The notes beneath the pieces are model-generated. The model did no database searches. It worked only from the letters and a program-made list of their open reading frames with translations, and had not been told where the DNA came from. A stretch of 64,000 nt of DNA. Origin: Curvularia sp. ZM96. Its lineage: Eukaryota; Ascomycota; Dothideomycetes; Pleosporales; Pleosporaceae. Where the stretch lies: the NCBI GenBank assembly GCA_022457065.1, contig JAJGBQ010000005.1, forward strand, positions 2,852,001 to 2,916,000, in the 5' to 3' direction. Of this stretch, positions 53,620-64,000 are shown piece by piece. A program made the translations under genes and the position numbers. Every line of letters begins with the position of its first letter. Position 1 is the stretch's first letter.

Positions 53620-54455
53620 ATGTCAGGCAGTAACACTATATACACCTCGCAGCCGATAACTGCGCATTTTGACAGTGCATCATTTATGCTCGGTGGAGGC
53701 GTAGCCATCTTCCATTTAGCAACTGGACGCGTGGTACTATGTAGCTACGAGTCCAAAGGGCGAAAAGTGTATTTCCTACCCAAAGGACGACGCGATGCAG
53801 GCGAGGAGAGCGGAGTAGGCGCAGAGCGAGAAGGTTATGAAGAGGTATGTGTGACATTGAAACTCTGTCTCCTGGTTTCTCGCTGGCGACTCCAATCGGG
53901 GAACCAGTGAGCAGATTGCGTACGGGACTTTGAAAGTTGACAAGTACTCTATCCACACAGTCCGGATACCGAAATCGACTTCTTCCGCTGCCCACGCGAC
54001 ACTGTCAGCCACAAGCTCATCCCCGCGTGCATGCCCCAACCTATACTGCCGAACCTGTTTTAATGCAGTTGATGCCCCTACGCAGATATCAGTACGTGGT
54101 GTATTGGTACATAGCGGAGACGCTGCCTCCGTCTCTCGAAGAAGGGCTGGAGACACCGGCTGGAGCACCGTATAAGGCACCACCGCCGTACCCGAAGAAT
54201 CTATCGTTCAGAGAAAGGATTGCGCAGGAGCCGCAGGGATATGAGCCTAGACATCACGAGAACACGGGTGTGGATGAAATGGAGAGGCAATTCAAGAGCG
54301 AGCTATGCAGTGTAGAGGATGCGGTCAAGAAGTTGGCGCAAGGGTATACTATGGGTGAGGCTATGGCAGATGTGGTTAGGAGGGGATGGGAGGGAATCCA
54401 GAAGAGGTTGGAAATGGAAGAGGCTGCAACGCACGAAAGTCCTGAGACAGTTTAG
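53620..54455 (+). CDS. Nudix hydrolase
   Basis: Exons 53620-53844 and 53961-54455; a 116-nt intron in phase 0; 239 aa. The Nudix box spans residues 56-78 and is split by the intron: G56, E62, R70-E71, E74-E75 and G77 all match GX5EX7REUXEEXGU. The N-terminal strand SFMLGGGVAIFHL is typical of the fold. The rest (YQYVVYWYIAETLPPS, then helices) resembles fungal members of unknown substrate. Nudix enzymes hydrolyse nucleoside diphosphates linked to another group. No targeting signal. Confidence 0.87.
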
Positions 54456-56681
54456 TTGGACAGTGTGAAAACACTTAGGTCGACTTTACGCACGTAGGGT
54501 GGTATCAATAAGCATTGCGAATTTCACATGCGAGCTGATTTTCTGGGCCTGAAGGGCGTGACGCAACGTGTGTTGTGCAGCAACGGAGCGCGTTATGTTC
54601 TAGGCCTAGGTATGTTCTTATCTGCCGGGATATGATAGATTGCCTATCTGTAAAGTGCAGCCTGTCCATGTCCACCTTAACGGTCCTTCTATACTTGCCC
54701 GGCTGAATACAAATTTCAATAATTTGGACACAACGTGGCATCCACGTCGTTCTTTATCCGAGGTGCTGCACCCAGGGTTCTTCCTGCAACGCGATATTGT
54801 CTACCTATGCGAGGAGACAGGGAGCGCACGGTTGGGGTAGGAAAACATGCAGGCTCCTCGTCCATAGCAACCTCGATCGCAAGGTCTGGAATGGTACGAC
54901 TCAGATGCGATATGGGCTATGAACCACTGATCAAAAGTAGAAGTGTTGTTGGCAGCTTAGAACGATATCTGCCTCAGCTATAACAGGGGAATATGCCATG
55001 AACTGGCACCGGTTCGCTCCATGTGATCATATTCCGTGCTTTCTACGTATGCAAATATATTTTTTCTGACCTGATGCGTAGTTACGTGCAGACGCCCACA
55101 TCCCCTTTGAACTATGGAGCAGACAGCCGGTCTGACAAGACTGACAGACACGGAACTACAGCACACACACGCCGCGTGAAACAACACGCCTCGAAGACCA
55201 TCGTACACGATCGGACAGGCTCGATGTGGACAGTGTTTTCCGGTAAATCACTCAGGAGTTACACGAGACTTAGCGTACCCGCAAGACGTAGAACTTACCA
55301 AAGTACTCAGTACGGATGTACCTACGCTATCCATCATAGTCAAATTCTGTTTCTTCGGCAGATGAAATCCCTTTCTTTCGTTTCATATCGGCGCTCAAGT
55401 CTGCCGAGTACGCCGGCATACAATCTCGGTACCGACTGTTTAGCTAAAAAAAGCCCCTTGCGTAAGTCTACGTATGAACATCCCAGCATCAACGCGTATA
55501 GACAATTTTACCGCAAAAGAAAAAGAACCTCCATGTTTAGAAATAGAACTCCATCCGTGCTACTGTGTAGAAGATGTTGTCTAGAAAACCTTATATGCTT
55601 TTTGGTATCATATATAGTTGGCAAACCAGCAAACCTAACCGTTTGCGCACGTTCCCTTGGTCCTCCTCCTCCAGGTAGACTCCGAATGCCAAGATAGAAA
55701 CACACGGGGGCTCCCGCTTATCAAGGGGGGTTTACATGTACAGAGTAAGTGGTGTGAACAAACAAAAATCGCCCGGCGGAGAAAAAAAGGGCGGACAGCA
55801 AACTCTGGCTGAAACAAACCGGGCCGTTGTTGAAAAGAAAAGGATGAGTCAGTGTGCTTGTCTCAGTGTTACGAAGGTTGAAGGCCAAGGCACGGATAGA
55901 CTGGCGCTTGCTGAGACAGTGGATAGAGCGTGGCGCTGGGCATTTGCCAAGTGTGAGGAAACCCGAGGTTAAGGCAGCTTACGGCAAGTGCAGAGCGGGT
56001 GCAATGCTAGACAATTGTTTTGTTTCAGCAACGGTCACGCACATAATAAGCTAAGGGATGTGGACGCGTAAGTAGGCGGTTAGCGTTTGCCCCCCCGAAA
56101 AATTCGGTACCGGTGTTGAGGTCTTTCATGACTAGCGCATTGATTTTGCTGTGGCAATGGAAAACTTTACCGTGAGTAACGAGGTAGTGTGGTGCGTCAC
56201 GATCGCTGCAGGAGTCAAAAGACAGTGTAGAAAGGATTGATCAAGAGGTATTTGCAATAATCGGCAATGTATCTGTGGGTCATGGATTGGTATTGATACC
56301 GATATGTACAATCAATAGAAACACCCCTCTTAAAACGCCAAATAAACATCGCCGTGCTGATAAAATGATCATAGTGGTGACGGGATTGGATTGATAGCTA
56401 ACCATTAGCCGTTCTTGGGCGCCCCAGCCCAACCACATGTACTTGTTGTCTTCGTGCCTGCTCCGCAGGATAATTTAAAAGGAGTGTGGGGGGAAAAGAC
56501 CATATCAGGAGATGATGTGGTACGAAAGGAAACTAATGTATACAGCGAAGTGGCATGTATCCTTTTTGCATCCGACGTTGGTCCTTCCAAAACATAAACG
56601 AAGTTTTAACAATGAAGGGAGAGACGCATAATGGGAGACATTGTTTGCCAAAAAGGTGTGATCAGAGACGGCGTGATGTGT
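54456..56681. other. Gene-poor region
   Basis: 2.2 kb with no supported gene. Open frames up to 224 codons (for example 55023-55697) have no introns, domains or compositional bias toward protein. It lies between the 3' ends of the Nudix and ferric reductase genes. Confidence 0.45.
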
Positions 56682-58645
56682 CTACCACGAGAAAGACTCC
56701 TCGCGGAAGTCAACATTCCACTGGGTCTCGCGGTTGCGGACGGCGCGGCGAAGCTCATCAGCCAAGCCACCAGTACCGCATGTGGTGACACAGGCAGCAC
56801 CAATACCCTCTTGCATCTCTTGGTCGACAAGGGCCTGGACGTTGGGTCGACCAGGGAACATTTGGACGCTGGAGGAGGGTGAGTGGATTTCCTTGTTGCT
56901 ACGTGGGCGTGTGACGAAGAGAAGGATCTTGAGAATTTCGCGACGACGTGGCATGGACAGGATCTGGGTCATCCATGTGCGGATCCACTCAAGGTGCTCA
57001 GGTGACTGAATGATCCAAACAAGTGTAAGACGACGAGTAGCGACAGTGCCATTTGCATAACCAGCAACGATATCACGCACATGGGGGACCTGGTGCGTAA
57101 TACCGATACCAGCAGCCCAGAGCATAACTGTACCGTAGGAGCTAAGGTCCTCACCACCTGTAAGTTCACGTTAGCATGGCTCGGCAATATTGGGTTAATA
57201 TGCGGGAGATTGCAAGTAGCAGAGGGAAAACAGGATTCCAGACTTACCATATGGACCCTCTACATATGCCGAGCAGGAGAATCTACCGGCAGCGGAGAGG
57301 TCGGCCTTCTTGAATAGCTTGTCGGTAAAACCTGTTCGGCGGCGAATGATGAAAGACATGCTGGTCTTGTGGTGCTCGAGAATATCTTGGCGGTTCATGG
57401 GAAGTCCCTTCTCATCGGCAATGGAAGAGCCAATGGTAAGATCCTCTTCTTCCTCGCTCCAAGCGATGGAGAATGGGTGGTTAGTCCAGAGTCCGACGGA
57501 GGGAATGTACAGGTATGCGTGCTGGCCAGGGCGGAATGTCCATGGGCGAGCCATGCGAACTGTGACGCGGAGGGCGTCTCCAGGAAGTACTTCAACATCG
57601 CAGCCAGTACCGCCATTTCCAACGTTGCGCATGACAATACGAACAAACCTCCAGGTACGTTCCATGGCCCAGAGAGCGATGACTCCGTAGAGCATGAGTT
57701 GGTGCTCACGATCCTTGAGATGGACCCAGACGGCGCCAAGTGAGAGAGCGGCACCAACAATGTGGCCATGCAAGAAGACCTCGTAGAAGGAGTGGCGGAC
57801 GGGCGATGGCGACTGGATCAAGAGGAAGACAAATGCAACAGTTCCCTGCGTGTGTTAATGATGGCTATGACAAGTGACATGCGAAACTTACGATGAATCC
57901 GGACATGATGAACTCACTGCCGGTGATTGAGGCCTGAACAGCACCCCAGCCCTCTGTGGATGTGTCAGTGATGCATTCTTCCAAGTTTCGTAGTTGTGTA
58001 CTTACTGCTGTGGACCTTGTTGGCCATCCAGCACACAGTGTGGGCAACGGCCTCGAGGATGACGATACGTCCAAACCAGCGGTGGATAAGGTTCATGGTG
58101 TCAAAAGAGATGCCAGTAAGCTTGATGATGGGGTTGTTGCGGCCAGCAAGCAGGAACAGGGGAATCATGTTGATGACAGCCATGATACCCGATCGGCTGA
58201 GGAGTTCACCAGCGCCTGAAGCAAAGGTGCTGTAGTCAATCTTCCACACGCAAAAGCCGACATTGACAGCGAAGTAGCCGACGAGGAAGAAGCTTTGCAG
58301 GCGGCTGGGTAGGGTTCCAACGCCAATGGCAGATGAAAGCTTGAACTCGCGGTGGTGGCGGGTGCGGAAGAGGGGAGCGTCGAGGCAGTGCTTCTTGAAA
58401 GCGGCATAGGTGCGGTTGGGAACGGCGAAGTAGCGTTGGGTCTCGTTGTTCAGGCAGGTGACAGTGCGGATGTAGCGGACAAAGTACAGAATGACCTGGT
58501 AGAGGAAGAAGACGACAACAATGATCCACCAGATGTTTCCGAGGTAGTGCTGGACGTCCAAGTTCTCAATTCCAGCAGTAGGGTCCTCTTCTCCATGTCC
58601 GGCTCGCTTGGAGAGGCCGCTGACGGCTTCCATGACAGAAGACAT
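56682..58645 (-). CDS. Ferric/cupric reductase, FRE family
   Basis: Exons 58645-58006, 57953-57892, 57845-57248, 57157-56682; introns 52, 46 and 90 nt; 591 aa. The phase at each join is consistent. Membrane ferric-reductase domain with paired haem His helices (HRWFGRIVILEAVAHTVCW and YEVFLHGHIVGAAL with a later VWVH), FAD motif HPFSIAW, and NADPH-binding AAGIGITHQVPHVRDI, with the C-terminal TTCGTGGLADELRRAV. An electron chain from NADPH to haem reduces extracellular Fe(III) or Cu(II) for uptake. It is in the FRE rather than NOX group, from the short loops and HPFSIAW. Length is slightly below the usual 600-750 aa; the N-terminus lacks a signal peptide. Confidence 0.9.
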
Positions 58646-61600
58646 GGTTCAAGTGGAAGACGGATTTGTCGAGTTGGGGGCCAAGGGGAGAGTCGGATTG
58701 AGGGCAAGAACAGGCGGAGATGACGATATGTAGTGAGTGGACTCTGTCTTGGCCAGCAATCGACAGACGGGTAAAGCAGAAAGCAAGGTCAAGGGCACGC
58801 GGTCCAGAAAGAGATATGCACGACCAATCTAGGAGGTTGCGTTGGCGGGAGCAGCAGCGTAGATTGAGGCGACCAGGTTGGGTGCAGGACCGAAGTACAG
58901 TGACGGAGTTGACAGTGGCCGGATCAGGCGAAGTTAGTCTGCACTGGGGATCGACTGAAGGCCGGATGCAGGGAGGATAAGCTGCACTGATATAGTCGGG
59001 GGTATGGGAAAGTCGCCCAACCAGGGGATGTATGAACGATGAAGAGCCGGCGGGGAAGCGAGACCAAGCACGCGGGTTGGGACGAAGAGAAAGTAGAGCC
59101 AGGCGGGACCACGGCGGTAAAAGAGTGACGGGTAGGTTTGAGCGAGTGAAGGGGGCGGCGGGGCGGAGGGGAAAGAAAGCGTGGTTGCACGCGCGGAGGG
59201 GTGGAGGATAAAAGAATAGGGAGGATGCTGGCTTTGATTGTTGCCATGCTGCGGCCTCTGGATTGGAGGGCAGCCCTGGCGCGGCCGACCGGGGTATGCC
59301 TGCCACGGCCCACCCAGGCTGCCGATGCTGAAACGGGATGGCTGGCCCATCCGACGCCACAGGCGAACAAGTCGCTGACAAGCCTGTTTCATCGCTCCGA
59401 GCCAATCCTCTGCCTTGCGTCACTCGACGCGCCTTGCCTTGGGCGCCCGACCGCTTCCAAACAACTGACCCTCCTGCGTATGGAATACACTGTCTGTGTA
59501 CTGGTACTGCCGCCACGGTATGCGCCCCCGGCACTCTGTTCGTGACGCACGGCGGCCGGGTGAACAATGCCTCGGCCTGTCATTCCATTCACTTGTCACT
59601 GCCTTGGCTCCTGGGGCCAGCCGTCGTCATCTATCCACGACCCTCCGTCTCCGCAGCATCTCTTTACGGTATAACGGCCGCCCTGCAACGGCCTTCATCC
59701 TCCCGTTCGCCAGATCAAGCCAGCTACCGTAACTTAGTCGTCGTACCGCACGCTACCGCAAGCTACGGCTCCTACGCGCCGCGCCACTACCCAACGGGCC
59801 CTCCTCCTCCCCCATACTGCGCATCCACACGGTGCTGTACTGGTAAATTTGCGTTGAGCCTCCTTCCTTCCACGCGTCTGCTTGCACAGCCTTACCATCG
59901 GTGGTCGGTCTGTGAGTCGGCCGCCAACCTCCCATCATGGTTGTTGGGGGCATGCATGAATTGCACAGCCGATGCCCTGGCCATGCCCCCTCCGAAACTG
60001 ATCGATCCCAGGTCCCGCATTAATCGCCGTGTCTGTTCTTCCGTTCAGCAAAGAGACCAAGACCCTCTGATCGATGATTGTGTGTTTTATCCGATCCCAG
60101 CAGCCCAGCTTTTGGTAGCTGTCAATCCACTGCGGCCGCTTGTTTACGACTCAGATAAACGCCTGCTTGGATGAGCCCTGTGCAAGCCCCCGCACCACCC
60201 GTGTTTCTCTCAGACGACTCGCATTCCACAGCGTTGTCGCGTCCTCCGCCCTGTGTGATGTGGATTGACCTTGAGGACGGAGATATCCATGCGAAAGTGG
60301 CACCACTGCTACCAGGTGTTATTCCGTCGTATCATCACCCATATCTTCCAAATGCACATGCGCACGGTCGAGGACGCTCCTTCCAGACCCCGTATTCTCA
60401 TTCACCGCAAATTCAGTATCTAGATGGGAGGTGCGCAGGGTGGGTTCCGCCTCAACCTACACATACTAGATTATTGGCGGAGTAATGGTCGCCGTCCGCC
60501 TCCAGTCACGGAAGAAGCAATGTCTACTCACAAGTGGCCGCTTTCGACATGAACTTTGGCTCGGAAAGTTTCTTCTTCTCTTCTATACATTGAGCTTTTG
60601 CACTCAACATCAATGCAGTCTCGTCAAGACGGACATGACAACAGCACCCAAGCTTCTCCTTTGCAGCCCCATCCATACCTGTCAAAGTGACAGCTCGCAA
60701 CGGTCAATGCAAGGACTCTCTGCGCAAAGAAGACGCCCTTGGTATGTCATCAGGAATCCTGCGAAGCCATCGTTTCAAGCAAATGACGTGTGCCGGCCTC
60801 CGCCCCACGCTCTCGAAACTTCTTCAACCGTTCCTCTAGAAGAAGCCTCCCGTTTCAGGGTCGGGCGGCTCCCAAATTCCTTCTGCGTTTTGAAATGTAA
60901 CTACTCTCCACCCACGGGTTCTCTGCATGGCCTCCTACATGCGACACACACCAAGCGCTGACGTAGGCCTGATGTTCGCCGGCAGTTGATGCTATCAACG
61001 ACAGTCACACGAGTTGTGGCGGGCGACTGCTTTGGTGTTTGGCCTTCCGTCCTCCACCACAGCGGGCCGCCACTCGAGTCAACAAACACTTACGTGCCCA
61101 GCACCTGGGCCAATTTAGTCTATTCATGCCGTTCTTGACGCATTGTCTAGACCGCAGCTCGGATACGATCCACAATGCGCAATCTCCTTTTTTGTTTTCC
61201 TTGCTGCTCTCTATTTCGCTTAGCAACCAGTGACGAAGATTGACGCCACGCCCCAAACCTTCCCTTTTCGCGTGGTTCCTGCATGTGCAGATCAGTGGCC
61301 ATGCGCAATCTAAAATAGGCGCCGTATGGTAGAACCAAAAGAAAATCAAGGCTCAAATGCGCGTCGGCCATCGGTATTACTAGGCTTGGCAAATACCATG
61401 GCCGATGCATCTACCACACGTGGAACTCGTGTGTGGTGCCCTGCCATTCCGATTATACATAGAACGCAAAAGCGAATCCTCACGATGCTAAGCGTTTTGT
61501 GCGTATAGCCTGACGTCTATACCGTAAGCATGAGTAATATGGTCCCAATCAGATGGTACGGTGCTAAGAGTATTTTCGGCCCTCTTACCAGCCGCAGCCG

Positions 61601-62267
61601 CGGGTCCGGTCGGTAGAATACGATCGGCGTACCTGGACGATGACATGCAAGACATGTCAACCTGGCCCTTGAGTCTATTTTGATTGTGGGTTGTCTTGTC
61701 TGATAGAACAAGCCGGTGAATTACCGTGTTACCCAGTGTATACTATTCAACTTGCTCCGAGGTAGAACTTGCCGTTATCCACGAACCTACGTTTGCAAGT
61801 ATATGGAGTACGTTGTGGGACACAATCCATCCGTCGGATCCTGGTCCTTAACAAACATTGGGCTGCTATATTACCGGAGCCTCAATTGATCGGTGTGTTC
61901 CTACGGCTCGCTTTTAATATAGCAAAACTGTCGCATTGCAAAGTAACGCGGACAAAAACCAGACAAAATATCGCCCTGCAATAAAGGAAACAAGTCGAAA
62001 CCACGCGTCTCTCATAATCGCGACTTGCTATGCGACGCTCTCTGGACAAGCTGCAATGATGCATATGTATGGACAAGCGAATGAAGATGCCAGGTACCTT
62101 GGGAGAAAGCGCGGAGGCAACGCGTGCTTAACGCCGACCACCGATGAGGTTAAACAAACAAACAATGAACCTCATAGCGACAACACCCAAGTAGCACAGC
62201 ATAACATATTCTACCACGAATAGCGCTTCTACGAACATCGATTCCACATGCATCAACCATTATAATT
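58646..62267. other. Long intergenic region upstream of ferric reductase
   Basis: 3.6 kb with no supported gene on either strand. Many overlapping open frames (58566-59567 minus, 59338-60174 plus, 60485-60961 plus) are G+C-rich and Pro/Arg/Ser-heavy without motifs. A TCAGATAA site near 60150 resembles iron-regulatory GATA sites but is 1.5 kb from the reductase start. Confidence 0.45.
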
Positions 62268-64000
62268 ATGACTGTGTCAACCGACGACACCCTGCCCTGG
62301 ACCACTTCGCGATGCAATCGCCTCTTGCGACCTCTCTCCTCGAAACTCGCGAAACTGCGCAAAGAACTCGAACGACCACAATCTACAAGCGCCGAGTCAC
62401 GCAATGTCTCCGCTGCATTTGCGACCAAAGGCTCTCCCCATAAAACGACAAACTTTACGCGACCGGCCCACAAACCAAGGGGTTTCGAGAAGGCTGTAGA
62501 CCCAGATTGGAGGCCGGATGGCAAGTCGGGAGCGGCTAAGAAGACTACATATGGCATAAGAGGAAGAGGCAGGCCAGCACCGCAGAGAGGCGGCTCAAAC
62601 GTAGCCACTGCTAGCAACAATGTCTCCCGACCAGGCGAGATTGCCTTCACGCCCTTGATCTCAAGAATGAGCGGGCAATTGCACAGCAGTCCGCAGATGC
62701 CGATATCACCAATACGAAAGACCGCGAAGAACCGGGGTCCACTTTTGGTCAATGTTGCGCCTCCTGCCACAGACATTCCCAGGGACGTTCACAAACTCGT
62801 CCAAGGCTCTCTGGAGGCTTACGCGAACCTGCTCCAGGCTACCTCAACAGGTGGTGAAGCGAGACGGAACGGCACCAGGTCGCTCTTGGATGTTTGTTTG
62901 AGGAAACTTCCAGCCTACATCGAACTCGAGGAGCATTTTGCAGAGTTGGACAGACTCGAAAAGGAAGCTGAGGAAGAAGGCCGAGACATTACAAACGAGA
63001 TATACGAGCAATTGGAGATGCACTTTGAACAAGCACCTGGGCATGGCTGGCGTCCCTTCCGCCAGGTTGTCCGAACACATGCTACATCGCTGATATGTCA
63101 CGCCATTTCCGACGAAATCCTAGGCCTTAGAGATGCGCTGATACTCATCTCGCACTGCTTGAACGCGAATGCATGGGACGAGGCGGAGCAACTACTGCTG
63201 GCTTACGCCCCCCTTTTGGAGTCCGTAACTATGCCGATCAACACACGGGCAGATTTGTTTGACTCTCAAAGGTCACCCTTTCTACATGCAGTGAAGAACT
63301 TTGTCCATTGCACTGGGCGTCATCGCCTACTTTATGATTTTCTGGAGCATATGGTTGCTCTTGAGCTATTACCACTCGAATGGCTGGCAACCGACAGCAT
63401 GCGTCCTGTTTGGGATCGACTTGTACGAAGTATCTCTGAGAACGATCACCGGGTCCTACCAAGCATTTATCGGTTTTTTGAAACAGTTACGCTTGCAAGT
63501 ATGGGCTTACCTGATTATCGGTTGCTGGAAGATGAGATTACTGGATCTGTTTCCAGGCGTTTTGTACCATCATCACGAACAGAACTCCGACAGGCCCTGG
63601 ATACCACGTTCTCAAGTCTTTTAACCGTTTTGTGCAGCATCGCATTAGTGAACTGCTCTCGTAACGACGACCATGGTCGGATGGCTGCGCAGCGGGTCAG
63701 TCGTGTTTTGGATGCGGTCGTCGTGGCCATTACGACCCGGCGGGATGTTCAGGACGAGCTTGATCTTCTCAATCCGGACTTGAATGACGCTCAAGTAATG
63801 GCACAGCGCGGCATTTGGATATCTTTTGCATCATGTCTCTTGCATCTCGAAGGCTGTCTAAGCGATCCGAAAATGATATTTCTTGACACCCTCAGCTCCA
63901 TCGCCATTATCAATTGGATAGCCTCGCAGTATTCATCCAAAGACGTCAACTTCGCATCGATATTTGCTCCTCTGCCATCCTTGATCTCATCCACTGCACG
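62268..64000 (+). CDS. Unidentified conserved protein (3' end outside window)
   Basis: From the ATG at 62268 (MTVSTDDTLPWTTSRCNRLL) one frame runs without a stop to the right edge: at least 577 codons, so the coding sequence is certain. The first about 170 residues are basic and disordered, with patches such as RGRGRPAP and SPIRKTAK. From about residue 180 it is helical and acidic or amphipathic (LLDVCLRKLPAYIELEEHFA, ALILISHCLNANAWDEAEQL, FVHCTGRHRLLYDFLEHMVA), like HEAT/ARM-type or scaffold repeats. The TSRCNRLLRPLSSKL opening looks conserved, but I cannot name the family. A nuclear role is only inferred from the basic N-terminus. Confidence 0.75.
   Translation, partial: MTVSTDDTLPWTTSRCNRLLRPLSSKLAKLRKELERPQSTSAESRNVSAAFATKGSPHKTTNFTRPAHKPRGFEKAVDPDWRPDGKSGAAKKTTYGIRGRGRPAPQRGGSNVATASNNVSRPGEIAFTPLISRMSGQLHSSPQMPISPIRKTAKNRGPLLVNVAPPATDIPRDVHKLVQGSLEAYANLLQATSTGGEARRNGTRSLLDVCLRKLPAYIELEEHFAELDRLEKEAEEEGRDITNEIYEQLEMHFEQAPGHGWRPFRQVVRTHATSLICHAISDEILGLRDALILISHCLNANAWDEAEQLLLAYAPLLESVTMPINTRADLFDSQRSPFLHAVKNFVHCTGRHRLLYDFLEHMVALELLPLEWLATDSMRPVWDRLVRSISENDHRVLPSIYRFFETVTLASMGLPDYRLLEDEITGSVSRRFVPSSRTELRQALDTTFSSLLTVLCSIALVNCSRNDDHGRMAAQRVSRVLDAVVVAITTRRDVQDELDLLNPDLNDAQVMAQRGIWISFASCLLHLEGCLSDPKMIFLDTLSSIAIINWIASQYSSKDVNFASIFAPLPSLISSTA

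Noticed and set aside
55230..55250. TTTTCCGG near 55238 as a sixth repeat copy
   Set aside because: It lacks both the CTCCCAC end and any 67-bp core nearby.
55023..55697. 224-codon frame in the gene-poor region before the ferric reductase
   Set aside because: No recognisable protein feature and mixed composition; no homology remembered.
58566..60174. Open frames of 333 and 278 codons upstream of the ferric reductase
   Set aside because: Overlap each other on opposite strands, no domains, signals or plausible introns; Pro/Arg/Ser-rich composition expected from G+C-rich non-coding DNA.
1..64000. CRISPR arrays, prophage, rRNA or retrotransposon ORFs
   Set aside because: Nothing of these kinds is seen; the only dispersed repeats are the small inverted-end elements and the intron element.

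Overview
The window is nuclear DNA of a filamentous ascomycete, most likely a dothideomycete of the order Pleosporales. Short spliceosomal introns (about 45-140 nt with CTNAC-type branch sites), compact gene spacing on both strands and a typically fungal gene set support this (glycogenin, GtaA-type glutaminase, PAS kinase, CFEM protein, m-AAA protease, fungal tef1 with a 5-nt first coding exon). Many genes were rebuilt here by joining exons in the reading frame. All exon joins are predictions from sequence, not from transcripts.

Layout: an XRCC2-like gene cut by the left edge; mitoribosomal mL58; a Cys-Gly dipeptidase (Dug1); glycogenin; a (6-4) photolyase/cryptochrome bracketed by two copies of a repeat; dynactin p62 divergent from NDUFAF5; a conserved hypothetical; a secreted GtaA-type glutaminase; a second hypothetical; a multi-pass membrane protein; then a gene-poor stretch (about 22.4-25.7 kb) holding two small multi-exon genes: a type I membrane protein and a CFEM-domain secreted protein. 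Next come QCR8, a Yta12-type m-AAA protease, PAS kinase, an aftiphilin-like trafficking protein, tef1, a secreted M14 carboxypeptidase, a GNAT acetyltransferase, a possible small catabolic cluster (CoA-transferase III, 3-hydroxyacyl-CoA dehydrogenase, YWTD beta-propeller), a DUF423 protein, an intron-containing tRNA-Arg, a Nudix hydrolase, a ferric reductase, a 3.6 kb stretch with no supported gene, and a long unidentified gene cut by the right edge.

Two structures stand out. (1) The last intron of tef1 reads correctly only as a stwintron: an 81-nt intron sits between the first G and the T of the donor of a 1.74 kb outer intron. The outer intron carries a 1.63 kb element with 20-bp inverted ends and a same-strand gene for a 406-aa protein with a GIY-YIG-type nuclease signature, a basic region and two C2H2 zinc fingers. 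It resembles a homing-endonuclease gene resident in a nuclear spliceosomal intron. (2) Five copies of a 210-400 bp element with about 27-bp inverted termini share an internal 67-bp tandem unit whose number differs between copies. Pairs of copies flank the photolyase gene and tef1.
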